7,717 bases of DNA. It comes from Methanomethylovorans sp. Lineage in GTDB: Archaea; Halobacteriota; Methanosarcinia; Methanosarcinales; Methanosarcinaceae. Below, in pieces: positions 1 to 6,047 of the stretch (position 1 is the first letter of the stretch; every line of letters begins with the position of its first letter). The translations under genes were made by a program, and so were the position numbers. The stretch lies in the NCBI GenBank assembly GCA_020854785.1, contig JAHFZE010000049.1, forward strand, positions 1-7,717, in the 5' to 3' direction. The notes below the pieces were generated by a model, which was given only the letters and a program-made list of their open reading frames with translations, ran no database searches and had not been told where the DNA came from.

Positions 1-192
1 CGGGTTCCGGGTGGTTATAACAACCGGAACAGTTACAATATCAGGATTATTGATGAAATAACTGCCGGTGACTAAGATGACGATAATCCCAAAAAAGATA
101 AAGAGTCCCCATTTAAGGAAACTTCCCGGGATTCCGGACATCACCTCCTGCATCTCCGGACTGCGGATCTCGTGTTTGTCTATTTCCGGCAT
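1..192 (-). CDS. HlyD-family membrane fusion (adaptor) protein, N-terminal part only
   Basis: Only the first 64 codons are in the window; the gene runs off the left edge. The ATG at 192-190 lies 6 bp after the TGA of the peptidase-ABC transporter, so the two are almost certainly co-transcribed. The product starts with a charged cytoplasmic stretch of about 25 residues (MPEIDKHEIRSPEMQ), followed by one hydrophobic helix (about residues 27-46, WGLFIFFGIIVILVTGSYF) and then the beginning of a periplasmic region (NNPDIVTVPVVITTRNP). This short N-terminal anchor is typical of HlyD-like adaptors that pair with double-glycine peptide exporters, where they link the inner-membrane ABC transporter to an outer-membrane channel. 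The family call rests on this layout and on the neighbour; the diagnostic biotinyl-lipoyl-like and barrel-sandwich regions lie outside the window. No clear Shine-Dalgarno site precedes the start. Confidence 0.82.
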   Translation of the reverse strand, partial: MPEIDKHEIRSPEMQEVMSGIPGSFLKWGLFIFFGIIVILVTGSYFINNPDIVTVPVVITTRNP

Positions 193-198
193 ATTGGC

Positions 199-2472
199 TC
201 AGTTCCCCAATTCGAGCTGGTCTTTCACCAGGTTATAATAGGCTCCTTTTACTTTAACAAGTTCAAGGTGGGTTCCCTTTTCAACTATCTCGCCCTTCTC
301 CAGGACAACTATCTGATCGGCATTTTTCACAGTGCTGAGCCGGTGCGCTACAATAACAACCGTTTTGCCTTTAAAAAAACTACCGAGGTTTTCCATTATC
401 GTCTTTTCGTTCCTGGCATCAAGTGCATTCGTTGCCTCGTCGAAAAAGATAAAATCAGGCTCCTTATAAACTGCCCTGGCAATTAGCAGCCTTTGCTTCT
501 GACCTGCACTTAGTCCTTGACCGTCGTTGCCGATCCTGGTGTTGTATCCAAGAGGAAGGCTGTCAATAAACTCTTTTATGTTAGCCGTTTCCGTTGCCCT
601 GTCGATCTTCTCCCTGTCGGGGGTCTCATCAATGAGTCCGATATTACCTGCGATCGTATCGGAAAAGATAAATCCCTCCTGCATCACCACACCACACCTG
701 CTGCGCCACTCCGCCTGGCTGAACCGGTTAAGCGGTGTGCCGTTAAGAAATATCTCCCCTCTGACCGGAGTATAAAATCCAAGGAGAAGCTTTATCAGGG
801 TGGTTTTGCCGCTCCCGCTTACCCCTACTATTGCCGTAACATTCTTCGCGGGTATTGTCAGAGAGACGTTGTTAAGAACCTTTTCGGAATGAGGACCTTC
901 GTACTGGAAAAGAAGGTTTCTGATCTCGATATCCTTTTCAGCCGGAATATCCCTTATCTTACCGTCCTCCGGCCTCTCCTCATCGTCGCGGTCGTGTATC
1001 TCGCCAAGGCGCTCGAGACTGATACGTGCATCCTGGGCTGCCTGGGTGAAACCGATAAATTGCTGAATCGGTGCGTTTAGCTGGCCGATGATATACTGAA
1101 CGGCCATCATCATACCCAGGGTCATCTGGCCCCTGATGACCGCGTAGGCAGAGAGAAAAGAGATGAAAATATCCTTTGACTGGTTGATAAGTGCGGCCCC
1201 AAGCTGCTGGTTCTGGTTAAGTATCATGCTTTTGATACTCACCTTGAACAGCCTGATCTGTATCCTCTCCCATTCCCATCTTCTTTGCTTTTCGCATGAA
1301 TTAAGCTTTATCTCCTGCATGCCCGCAACGAGTTGGACAATATTGCTCTGGTTGGCGGCGCTCTGCTGGAATCTCTTATAATCGAGTTCTCTCCGCCGTT
1401 TCAGGAAAAGAACAACCCAACCTATATATAATGCGCTGCCAAGAAGAAAGATCGCGAGAATGCCAATGTGGTATGTTGCCATTATGATGGTGTACATAAC
1501 AAGGGTAATAACGGCAAAAATTATGCTTATGATTGAGTCGGTAAGGAAAGATCTTATGCGGTTATGGTCGCCTATTCGCTGCATTATATCCCCTATGAGC
1601 TTAACATCGAAAAACGATATGGGTAATTTCATCAGCTTGATCAGGAAATCGGAAATAAGAGAAATGCTTATCCTGCTGGTGACATGAAGGCTGATCCAGT
1701 TACGCAAAAGTCCGTTGGCAGTCTGGCTGAGGCTCAGTATCAGCTGGGCAACAAGAACCATTACAACAAATGACATATTGCTGTTGCCTATGCCGGTATC
1801 CACAAGCGACTGGGTAAGGAAAGGGAAGATAAGACTTATGATACTTGCCGTGAGCATACCGAGCATGAGCTGTAAGATAAACCTTGTGTATGGTTTGAGA
1901 TAGCCAAGCAGGTACAGGAATCTGAGTTTGCCTTTCTCCTCATCCTCCTGCCGGTAGAAACCAGGAGTAGGTTCAAGAAGAAGCGCTGTACCCTCTTGAA
2001 TACCCTCACTTTTAGTGCTATACCAGCATTTGCAGAATTCTTCCTTATTGTATTTCAATAGTCCTGTGGCCGGATCAGCAACATATACAACATAATCAAC
2101 TAAACCATTTCTTCGCCCTGAGCCCTGAGCTCTGTGCTCTGAGCTTCCTTCCCTCCGCTCCCAGCCCCACGCTCTCCGCTTCTTAATCCCGTACACCACC
2201 ACAAAGTGACGCTGGTTCCAGTGGACAATACATGGCAGGGGCACTTCATCGCGAAGTTGCTCCCAGGTGAGACGGTAGCCGCGTGTACGAAAACCAACGT
2301 TTTCGGCTGCGTCGCTTATGCCGAGCATGGAAACACCTGATTTAGTGATAAACGACCTTGAACGAAGATACTGCAATGAATATGATTTCCCGTAATGCTT
2401 AGCGATCATGCGGAGGCATGAAGGGCCGCAGTCCATTGAATCGAGCTGTTTATAAAAGGAGAAACCGGTCAT
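199..2472 (-). CDS. Peptidase-containing ABC transporter (C39 protease + membrane domain + ATPase) for GG-leader peptides
   Basis: This 757-residue protein is a bifunctional exporter that should cut precursors after Gly-Gly and pump the core out of the cytoplasm. The N-terminal C39 cysteine protease domain (about 1-150) has an intact active site: Q9, C15 in DCGPSC, H89 in RHFVVV and D133 in VADP. The membrane domain spans about 185-480 with several hydrophobic helices. The ATPase (about 510-757) shows Walker A GVSGSGKTT (550-558), Q-loop Q598, signature LSAGQ (654-658), Walker B FIFFDEA (674-680), D-loop NALD and switch H710. The ATG is 2 bp after the stop of the propeller gene upstream, and the stop is 6 bp before the HlyD start, so translation is probably coupled. 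The likely substrates are the two GG-leader peptides at 3782 and 5548. Oddly, about 25 residues rich in Arg, Gly, Ser and Glu (about 99-125) sit between the strand holding H89 and the one holding D133; they are encoded by repeat-like DNA. All family motifs remain, so the protein is probably active. Confidence 0.96.
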   Translation of the reverse strand: MTGFSFYKQLDSMDCGPSCLRMIAKHYGKSYSLQYLRSRSFITKSGVSMLGISDAAENVGFRTRGYRLTWEQLRDEVPLPCIVHWNQRHFVVVYGIKKRRAWGWERREGSSEHRAQGSGRRNGLVDYVVYVADPATGLLKYNKEEFCKCWYSTKSEGIQEGTALLLEPTPGFYRQEDEEKGKLRFLYLLGYLKPYTRFILQLMLGMLTASIISLIFPFLTQSLVDTGIGNSNMSFVVMVLVAQLILSLSQTANGLLRNWISLHVTSRISISLISDFLIKLMKLPISFFDVKLIGDIMQRIGDHNRIRSFLTDSIISIIFAVITLVMYTIIMATYHIGILAIFLLGSALYIGWVVLFLKRRRELDYKRFQQSAANQSNIVQLVAGMQEIKLNSCEKQRRWEWERIQIRLFKVSIKSMILNQNQQLGAALINQSKDIFISFLSAYAVIRGQMTLGMMMAVQYIIGQLNAPIQQFIGFTQAAQDARISLERLGEIHDRDDEERPEDGKIRDIPAEKDIEIRNLLFQYEGPHSEKVLNNVSLTIPAKNVTAIVGVSGSGKTTLIKLLLGFYTPVRGEIFLNGTPLNRFSQAEWRSRCGVVMQEGFIFSDTIAGNIGLIDETPDREKIDRATETANIKEFIDSLPLGYNTRIGNDGQGLSAGQKQRLLIARAVYKEPDFIFFDEATNALDARNEKTIMENLGSFFKGKTVVIVAHRLSTVKNADQIVVLEKGEIVEKGTHLELVKVKGAYYNLVKDQLELGN
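2098..2178 (-). repeat. Low-complexity repeat inserted in frame in the C39 domain
   Basis: On the minus strand this stretch carries a purine-rich pattern built on CTCAGAGCACAG and GAGCTCAGGG. It encodes roughly residues 99-125 of the transporter, a segment that normal C39 domains lack at this point. The 20-mer GCACAGAGCTCAGGGCTCAG at 2118-2137 (minus strand) occurs again, exactly, at 4137-4156 on the plus strand in a non-coding gap. A looser version on the plus strand (GCTCTCAGCCCTCTGCTC) is in the gap at about 5964-5981. The limits given are approximate and are set by where the protein stops looking like C39. Confidence 0.7.
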
Positions 2473-2474
2473 AC

Positions 2475-3680
2475 CTACTTTTTTTGCCTAATCATCATTA
2501 AGATAGGATTGTCGGTATCTTTCAGGGAATTTGCGAGTTTTTCCAGTTCTTTCTTCTTTTCAGGAAATTTGGGATTTGATTTTCTAAATTTCTCAGTAGC
2601 AATATGTTTTTTAAGGGTTAAAACATCGATCAACGATATAATCGTATGATTATCTTTTGTTGTTATCGGTATAATATTTAGCCCCCCATCAAGATCATTT
2701 TCTATACCTTCACCTAAATTGAATAAAGCCTGGTAGTTATCTTCCTTAGAACTAATATATCCATAAATAATGACTTCACCCTGTATTACAAATTTATATA
2801 TAAATGCATAATAAATATAATTTCCAAATTCGAATAAATTAATTGGTTGGATATAATTTGCGTATATTTTATAAGAATCATAATCAGAGCGTACTTTGGG
2901 AGTAACAAGTTTATTCCCAACTGCAATAACCATATGAGGTTTAAATTTGGAATTCTCAAAAACATAGACAGTATCAGAATATATTTCTTTCTTAAACAGT
3001 CTGCTATTAAATTTATAAAACAGATTTTCATGCGTATAAACAACAATTCCTTTAAAGGATTTGAATTGATACTTATTCGGAAAATTTTTAACTATATGAC
3101 CTAGTGTGTCGATCAGAATAAAACTATTTTTATTGATCCCTGAATTATTTCCGCTATAACATAGGATTCTATTATCTATAAAGATGCATTCATATATATA
3201 GAATGGAATACTTAATACTCTAATAAGATCTCCTAAAGGAGAATATTGACAAATTCTCTTTTGCCTGCTGGAAACCAGAAAGATATTTTGACTTTTATTG
3301 TCAATAAAGATATCGTCTATATGGTCAAGTTCATCAGGTCCTCTTCCAACTGTCCCGATAGTGCCCATAAATGATCCATCAGATTTGAATTTTAAGACTT
3401 TATTCCCATTTTTTATCAGATAATAGCCATCCCCCGGTATTATTTTATTCATTTTATATTCGTGAAAAAAAATATAATCTATTCCAGACATCAGACTTTG
3501 TTTATTCGTTTCTAATGGAATGTATTCAATATCAACAAACTTTAAATCTGACAGTTTTGTAGTCGTAAGTTTCGGTAATTTCGTCAGGCTATAAGTCTTT
3601 ATAGGATCCTGAGCCTCAATAGTATCAGGTGTACTTATTGTTAATAGGAAAAATATTATAAAACAATTTCTGGTATTCAT
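2475..3680 (-). CDS. Secreted 6-bladed beta-propeller protein (propeller A)
   Basis: This 401-residue protein has a signal peptide for export (hydrophobic core about 6-16, likely cleavage near EAQ-D at 23-24) and no lipobox, so it should be periplasmic or released. The rest reads as beta-strand repeats typical of the Bacteroidetes 6-bladed beta-propeller family. Two landmarks are shared with the paralogue at 4221-5465: IEYIPLE (51-57) and VGRGPDE (111-117), with matching flanks. Family members often lie next to peptide and transport genes, but their biochemical role is not settled. The gene sits between a peptide gene and the exporter, and its TAG is 2 bp before the transporter ATG. A role in binding, maturation, or protection from the neighbouring peptide is inference. 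The DNA is strikingly AT-rich compared with the transporter. A TAGCTTTA sequence about 25 bp upstream resembles a -7 box with one mismatch but has no partner element. Confidence 0.85.
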   Translation of the reverse strand: MNTRNCFIIFFLLTISTPDTIEAQDPIKTYSLTKLPKLTTTKLSDLKFVDIEYIPLETNKQSLMSGIDYIFFHEYKMNKIIPGDGYYLIKNGNKVLKFKSDGSFMGTIGTVGRGPDELDHIDDIFIDNKSQNIFLVSSRQKRICQYSPLGDLIRVLSIPFYIYECIFIDNRILCYSGNNSGINKNSFILIDTLGHIVKNFPNKYQFKSFKGIVVYTHENLFYKFNSRLFKKEIYSDTVYVFENSKFKPHMVIAVGNKLVTPKVRSDYDSYKIYANYIQPINLFEFGNYIYYAFIYKFVIQGEVIIYGYISSKEDNYQALFNLGEGIENDLDGGLNIIPITTKDNHTIISLIDVLTLKKHIATEKFRKSNPKFPEKKKELEKLANSLKDTDNPILMMIRQKK

Positions 3681-3732
3681 CTAATCAATATATAATTAAA
3701 GCTATAAATATCATTATTAAGCTCTTAACATG

Positions 3733-3769
3733 TTTACAAAAGAAAGGAGGGAGCTTCATACTCCCTCTT
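3733..3769 (-). terminator. Hairpin with U-rich tail after peptide 1 gene (intrinsic terminator or attenuator)
   Basis: GAGGGAG (3747-3753) and CTCCCTC (3761-3767) are perfectly complementary with a 7-nt loop, and the stem can be extended by a G-U and an A-U pair. Read on the minus strand, the hairpin is followed by CTTTCTTTTGT, a U-rich tail. It starts about 15 bp after the stop of the six-cysteine peptide gene and lies before propeller A. A partial terminator here would give more precursor mRNA than exporter mRNA, a common arrangement for secreted peptides; partial read-through is inferred because no strong promoter is visible for propeller A. Confidence 0.7.
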
Positions 3770-3781
3770 ATATTTAACAAA

Positions 3782-3997
3782 TTATGGCCAATTTATGCAA
3801 ATTGGATATAAATATGAACCACACAAAATTCTACATGCCTCGTCGGCCATTGAACAATCACCGACCAATCCTTCACCACATTCAACAAACCAGTCACTAT
3901 AGCACTTGACCATACCATATCCTCCACGTAAAGTTATCAATTCGTCTTTCTTTAATAATCTTTCAGGATTGATCTCTAATTTTCTCAATTTTTTCAT
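3782..3997 (-). CDS. GG-leader precursor peptide 1, six-cysteine core
   Basis: This 71-residue precursor has a 26-residue leader (containing LRKLEINPERL and ending LRGG) that matches the Bacteroidales-type double-glycine leader of natural-product precursors. Cleavage after GG would release a 45-residue core beginning YGMVKCYSDW. The core has six cysteines, at core positions 6, 14, 22, 29, 33 and 41, so up to three disulfides are possible. The start was set at ATG 3997-3995 because it aligns exactly with the start of the second peptide; an ATG three codons upstream (4006) would add only MIV. The leader DNA is nearly the same as in peptide 2 (27 bp identical, 3959-3985 against 5707-5733), while the cores differ, so the two look like paralogues with divergent payloads. 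The exporter at 199-2472 is the probable processing machine. Whether the core is an antimicrobial, a signal or something else cannot be read from the sequence. Confidence 0.9.
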   Translation of the reverse strand: MKKLRKLEINPERLLKKDELITLRGGYGMVKCYSDWFVECGEGLVGDCSMADEACRILCGSYLYPICINWP

Positions 3998-4083
3998 GAC
4001 AATCATTGTATTAGTTAAACACTTCTATTAAGATTCCCTGATATATCATTTCACAGGCCGCAACCGTAGTCACGGAAAATTAT

Positions 4084-4194
4084 TATCTTTGCCAGTACAC
4101 CTCCTTTCTGTTAAGGAAAGGTCCGGGCAGGAAGTGGCACAGAGCTCAGGGCTCAGAGCACAGAGAAAAGCTTTCTGCCCTTTTCTTTCAAATT
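4084..4194. repeat. Intergenic element, copy 1 (possible small RNA gene, plus strand)
   Basis: This element fills most of the 4007-4220 gap. Its left block (4084-4130) matches 5836-5883 with one substitution and one indel, and its right block (4174-4194) matches 5993-6013 with two substitutions in 21; the middle differs. On the plus strand the left block opens with TATCTTTG, a Bacteroidetes -7 box, though no TTG lies 19 bp upstream. Next comes ACACCTCCTTTCTG (4097-4110), which contains the anti-Shine-Dalgarno core. GAAAG and GGGCAG (4116-4120, 4125-4130) can pair with CTGCCC and CTTTC (4175-4180, 4185-4189); alternatively GAAAGG (4116-4121) can pair with the local CCTTTC (4103-4108). The variable middle holds the repeat 20-mer at 4137-4156. 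CAGAGA and TTTCTG (about 4161-4177) can form another small stem ahead of a pyrimidine-rich tail. It could be an RNA gene, a mobile repeat or an untranslated regulatory region. Confidence 0.6.
4137..4156 (+). repeat. Exact 20-bp copy of the repeat found inside the transporter gene
   Basis: GCACAGAGCTCAGGGCTCAG is identical to the minus strand of 2118-2137. Here it lies in the variable middle of the intergenic element and is followed by AGCACAGAG, which repeats the same theme. It appears to be a low-complexity sequence that has spread to both coding and non-coding sites. Confidence 0.8.
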
Positions 4195-4220
4195 GTACCA
4201 TGTTAAGTATCGGATAAGTT

Positions 4221-5465
4221 TTACTTTAAATAAACTTTTACAATCACCGGGTTGCTGAATTCATCTATTTCGTCGAATATCGGGGCCATTTCTCTTAAAT
4301 ATCTGGTTGCGTTTTTAGTTTTTTCAGAAGCTTTACAATAAGCATCTGAAAACTCTTTAGCCTCTACAACGCTATAAAGACATCCATTATAGTAGTAAAG
4401 ATCTCCTTCCCGGTTCATCGGCGGAAACATAATAAGTTGATCAATGTCGTTTTTCAGAAAAATCTGACTAGACGGTCTTTCATAATATCTGTTTTTAAAA
4501 GCATTAACAGTTCCTGTTCTCTTATTTAATACAGCAAATATTTCCGGATTATAATAAGATCTCAATACTAATATAAATAAATTGCGCGTTTCAATAAAGG
4601 ATTGTACCCAATAGCCATACGGGAATGCTGACGCTAAATTAAACATGGCTCCATCCCTAAAGTCTTGCCATTTTAATTTCTGCTTACCAAGATCAATAAT
4701 ATATTTTGCTTTGATAACTAAATCCTTGTTGACTGAAAAAATAGTATCACAATAGTGTTCTTTAAATAAAATCACGGAGTCAGTAATCTGGAAACAATCA
4801 AACATCAATGTAAAATACCTGCCTTCTTCTTCCTGTGTCTTTGAATAGCTATTGTAATTCTTGTAAATGACTTTAATTGAGTCGTTTTCAACATCGAAAA
4901 ATGAATAAATATATTTGGTCATTGGTCTCTGAGCCGTTGAAACGAACAGGTTATACTTAAAGAAACCTATTGAAATGGTCCTGTGTTGGGGCAAATTTAT
5001 TGATGAATTAATTCTCTTGATAAAATTACCTGCATAATCATAAAGCTTAACATCACCACTGTATGCATCAAGAACATAAATCTGTTCATTTTTTTCATCA
5101 AGTGTAAAACTTCTTGCAGCAGCTTCGCCTGGTCCACGTCCAACCGGAAATATGCTCTGGATGAATTCCCCGTTAATTGTATACTTTAAAATTTCTAGTC
5201 CGTTTTTAATAAAAACATACTGATCTGTTACAATAAAGTCATAGAAATAATCAATAATTGAAGTTTTATAGTATTCCAAAGGGATATATTCTATTTTCGT
5301 GGCAATATATGATAATCTCAGTGTATCAGTAAGTGCAGTGTCCGGATTCAAAGAAATAGTTATAGGAATACTTTCTTTATTAATTCTTTTTTTGGTTTGA
5401 TTAACACAATACAAACAACCTAGTAGAATCAGACATAGGGAAATCATAATTACTGTTTTATTCAT
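4221..5465 (-). CDS. 6-bladed beta-propeller lipoprotein (propeller B)
   Basis: This 414-residue protein starts with a lipoprotein signal: MNKTVIMISL, then a hydrophobic run ending in LLGC (lipobox 14-17). C17 would be lipidated and the protein anchored to a membrane, probably facing the periplasm or the cell surface. The remainder is strand-rich and resembles the Bacteroidetes 6-bladed beta-propeller family. It shares IEYIPLE (58-64) and VGRGPGE (108-114) with propeller A, and both are in the same position relative to a GG-leader peptide. ATG 5465-5463 was chosen over the GTG one codon upstream. The hairpin at 5492-5547 separates it from peptide 2, and an intergenic element follows its stop. 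Its function is unknown; a peptide-binding or self-protection role is a hypothesis based on pairing with the peptide gene. Confidence 0.85.
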   Translation of the reverse strand: MNKTVIMISLCLILLGCLYCVNQTKKRINKESIPITISLNPDTALTDTLRLSYIATKIEYIPLEYYKTSIIDYFYDFIVTDQYVFIKNGLEILKYTINGEFIQSIFPVGRGPGEAAARSFTLDEKNEQIYVLDAYSGDVKLYDYAGNFIKRINSSINLPQHRTISIGFFKYNLFVSTAQRPMTKYIYSFFDVENDSIKVIYKNYNSYSKTQEEEGRYFTLMFDCFQITDSVILFKEHYCDTIFSVNKDLVIKAKYIIDLGKQKLKWQDFRDGAMFNLASAFPYGYWVQSFIETRNLFILVLRSYYNPEIFAVLNKRTGTVNAFKNRYYERPSSQIFLKNDIDQLIMFPPMNREGDLYYYNGCLYSVVEAKEFSDAYCKASEKTKNATRYLREMAPIFDEIDEFSNPVIVKVYLK

Positions 5466-5491
5466 CACATAAATTTTATGATATTATTATT

Positions 5492-5547
5492 ATATTTATA
5501 TAGTGACAATGAGGCATTTAGATGCCTCATTGTCACTATATAAATAT
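5492..5547 (-). terminator. 25-bp perfect inverted repeat directly after peptide 2 stop codon
   Basis: The arms at 5492-5516 and 5523-5547 are perfectly complementary over 25 bp with a 6-nt loop. The hairpin begins at the base next to the TAG of peptide 2 (5550-5548) and ends 26 bp before the ATG of propeller B. On the minus strand it is followed by an AT-rich stretch but not by a clean U run, so it may act as a terminator, as an attenuator, or as a 3' shield that stabilises the peptide mRNA. The inner arms are GC-containing (GTGACAATGAGGCA) and the outer arms AT-rich. Confidence 0.7.
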
Positions 5548-5745
5548 CTAAGGGCTAAAACAGAACTTTTGGTCCGGATTACCCATTGGGTATGCACACT
5601 TTGGACATTCCCACATTATGCAATCTGAATCCGCAGAACAAGCGTCATAACATTTTGCACCACCATAACCACCTCTAAGTAATGTCAATTCTTCATCCTT
5701 CATCAGTCTTTCAGGATTGATCTCTAATTTTCTGAGTGTTTTCAT
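5548..5745 (-). CDS. GG-leader precursor peptide 2, six-cysteine core
   Basis: This 65-residue precursor has a 26-residue leader (LRKLEINPERL, then LRGG) and a 39-residue core beginning YGGAKCYDAC. The core has six cysteines at core positions 6, 10, 16, 21, 24 and 36, a spacing different from peptide 1 apart from the first. ATG 5745-5743 was chosen because it aligns with peptide 1; the frame stays open upstream to an ATG at 5802, which would add 19 Lys/Ser/Asn-rich residues that no leader of this kind needs. The leader ends in the GG site expected by the C39 protease of the exporter in the same cassette. The stop codon directly abuts a 25-bp hairpin. Like peptide 1 it is a probable secreted, disulfide-bonded peptide; antimicrobial activity is plausible but not shown by the sequence. 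Confidence 0.88.
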   Translation of the reverse strand: MKTLRKLEINPERLMKDEELTLLRGGYGGAKCYDACSADSDCIMWECPKCAYPMGNPDQKFCFSP

Positions 5746-5835
5746 TTTTTCGCTATTAGATTGTTTATGATCAATTTTTTTTGTTTCAATCTCGGATTTC
5801 ATTTTAAGGCCTGGCTGACAATCCGGTTAAAACAC

Positions 5836-6013
5836 TATCTTTGCCAGTACACCTCCTTTCTGTTAAAGGAAAGGTCCAGGCAGATGGCTTGGGGCAAGGG
5901 TCGGAGGGCGAGGGATTAAGAAAGATATTATCTGTAAGATTGTTAAGTTTTTTTTTGCTCCTTGCTCTCAGCCCTCTGCTCGCGGCTTTTAATCTGCCAT
6001 TCTCTTTCAAATT
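5836..6013. repeat. Intergenic element, copy 2 (possible small RNA gene, plus strand)
   Basis: This is the second copy of the element at 4084-4194, again lying just upstream of a GG-leader peptide gene and just after the stop of the preceding gene. The conserved left block (5836-5883) carries TATCTTTG, ACACCTCCTTTCTG (5849-5862) and the CCTTTC/GAAAGG hairpin. Long-range pairing is kept: GAAAG (5869-5873) with CTTTC (6004-6008) and GGCAGA (5879-5884) with TCTGCC (5993-5998). Relative to copy 1, one outer pair is lost and one inner pair gained around a GGCAG/CTGCC core. The middle is longer than in copy 1 (about 109 bp against 43 bp) and unrelated in most of its length, with a G-rich part, a T9 run (about 5948-5956) and a degenerate version of the CTCAGGG repeat. 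It takes up most of the 5803-6047 gap; no gene is seen there. Confidence 0.6.
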
Positions 6014-6047
6014 TACTAATTTAATTCTATCTCATTATCAAATAATT

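Noticed and set aside
517..1080. Long plus-strand open frame opposite the ATPase domain
   Set aside because: It is antisense to a transporter with intact motifs, has no family resemblance, and has no initiation signals; it is a shadow frame.
4097..4110. Minus-strand reading of the element as a ribosome binding site (AAAGGAGGTG)
   Set aside because: No start codon lies at a workable distance in either copy, and the peptide starts are roughly 90-100 bases further downstream.
4111..4130. Resemblance of GGAAAGGTCCGGGC to the GAGGAAAGTCCGGGC core of RNase P RNA
   Set aside because: One extra G breaks the motif, copy 2 changes another base, and the other conserved RNase P RNA regions are missing from the element.
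3782..5745. Peptides as radical SAM or lanthionine-type modified products
   Set aside because: The leader type is used by several classes, but no modifying enzyme is present in the window; disulfide bonding fits the local VKOR-DsbA gene better.
5746..5802. 19-residue N-terminal extension of peptide 2 from the upstream ATG
   Set aside because: Peptide 1 has no equivalent, and the aligned internal ATG gives the standard leader length.
5948..5956. T9 run as a plus-strand intrinsic terminator
   Set aside because: There is no stable GC-rich hairpin immediately before it.
5804..6010. Minus-strand 68-residue open frame inside element copy 2
   Set aside because: The sequence is low-complexity (Arg, Lys, Ser, Pro-rich), has no leader or domain features, and lies within the repeat's variable middle.
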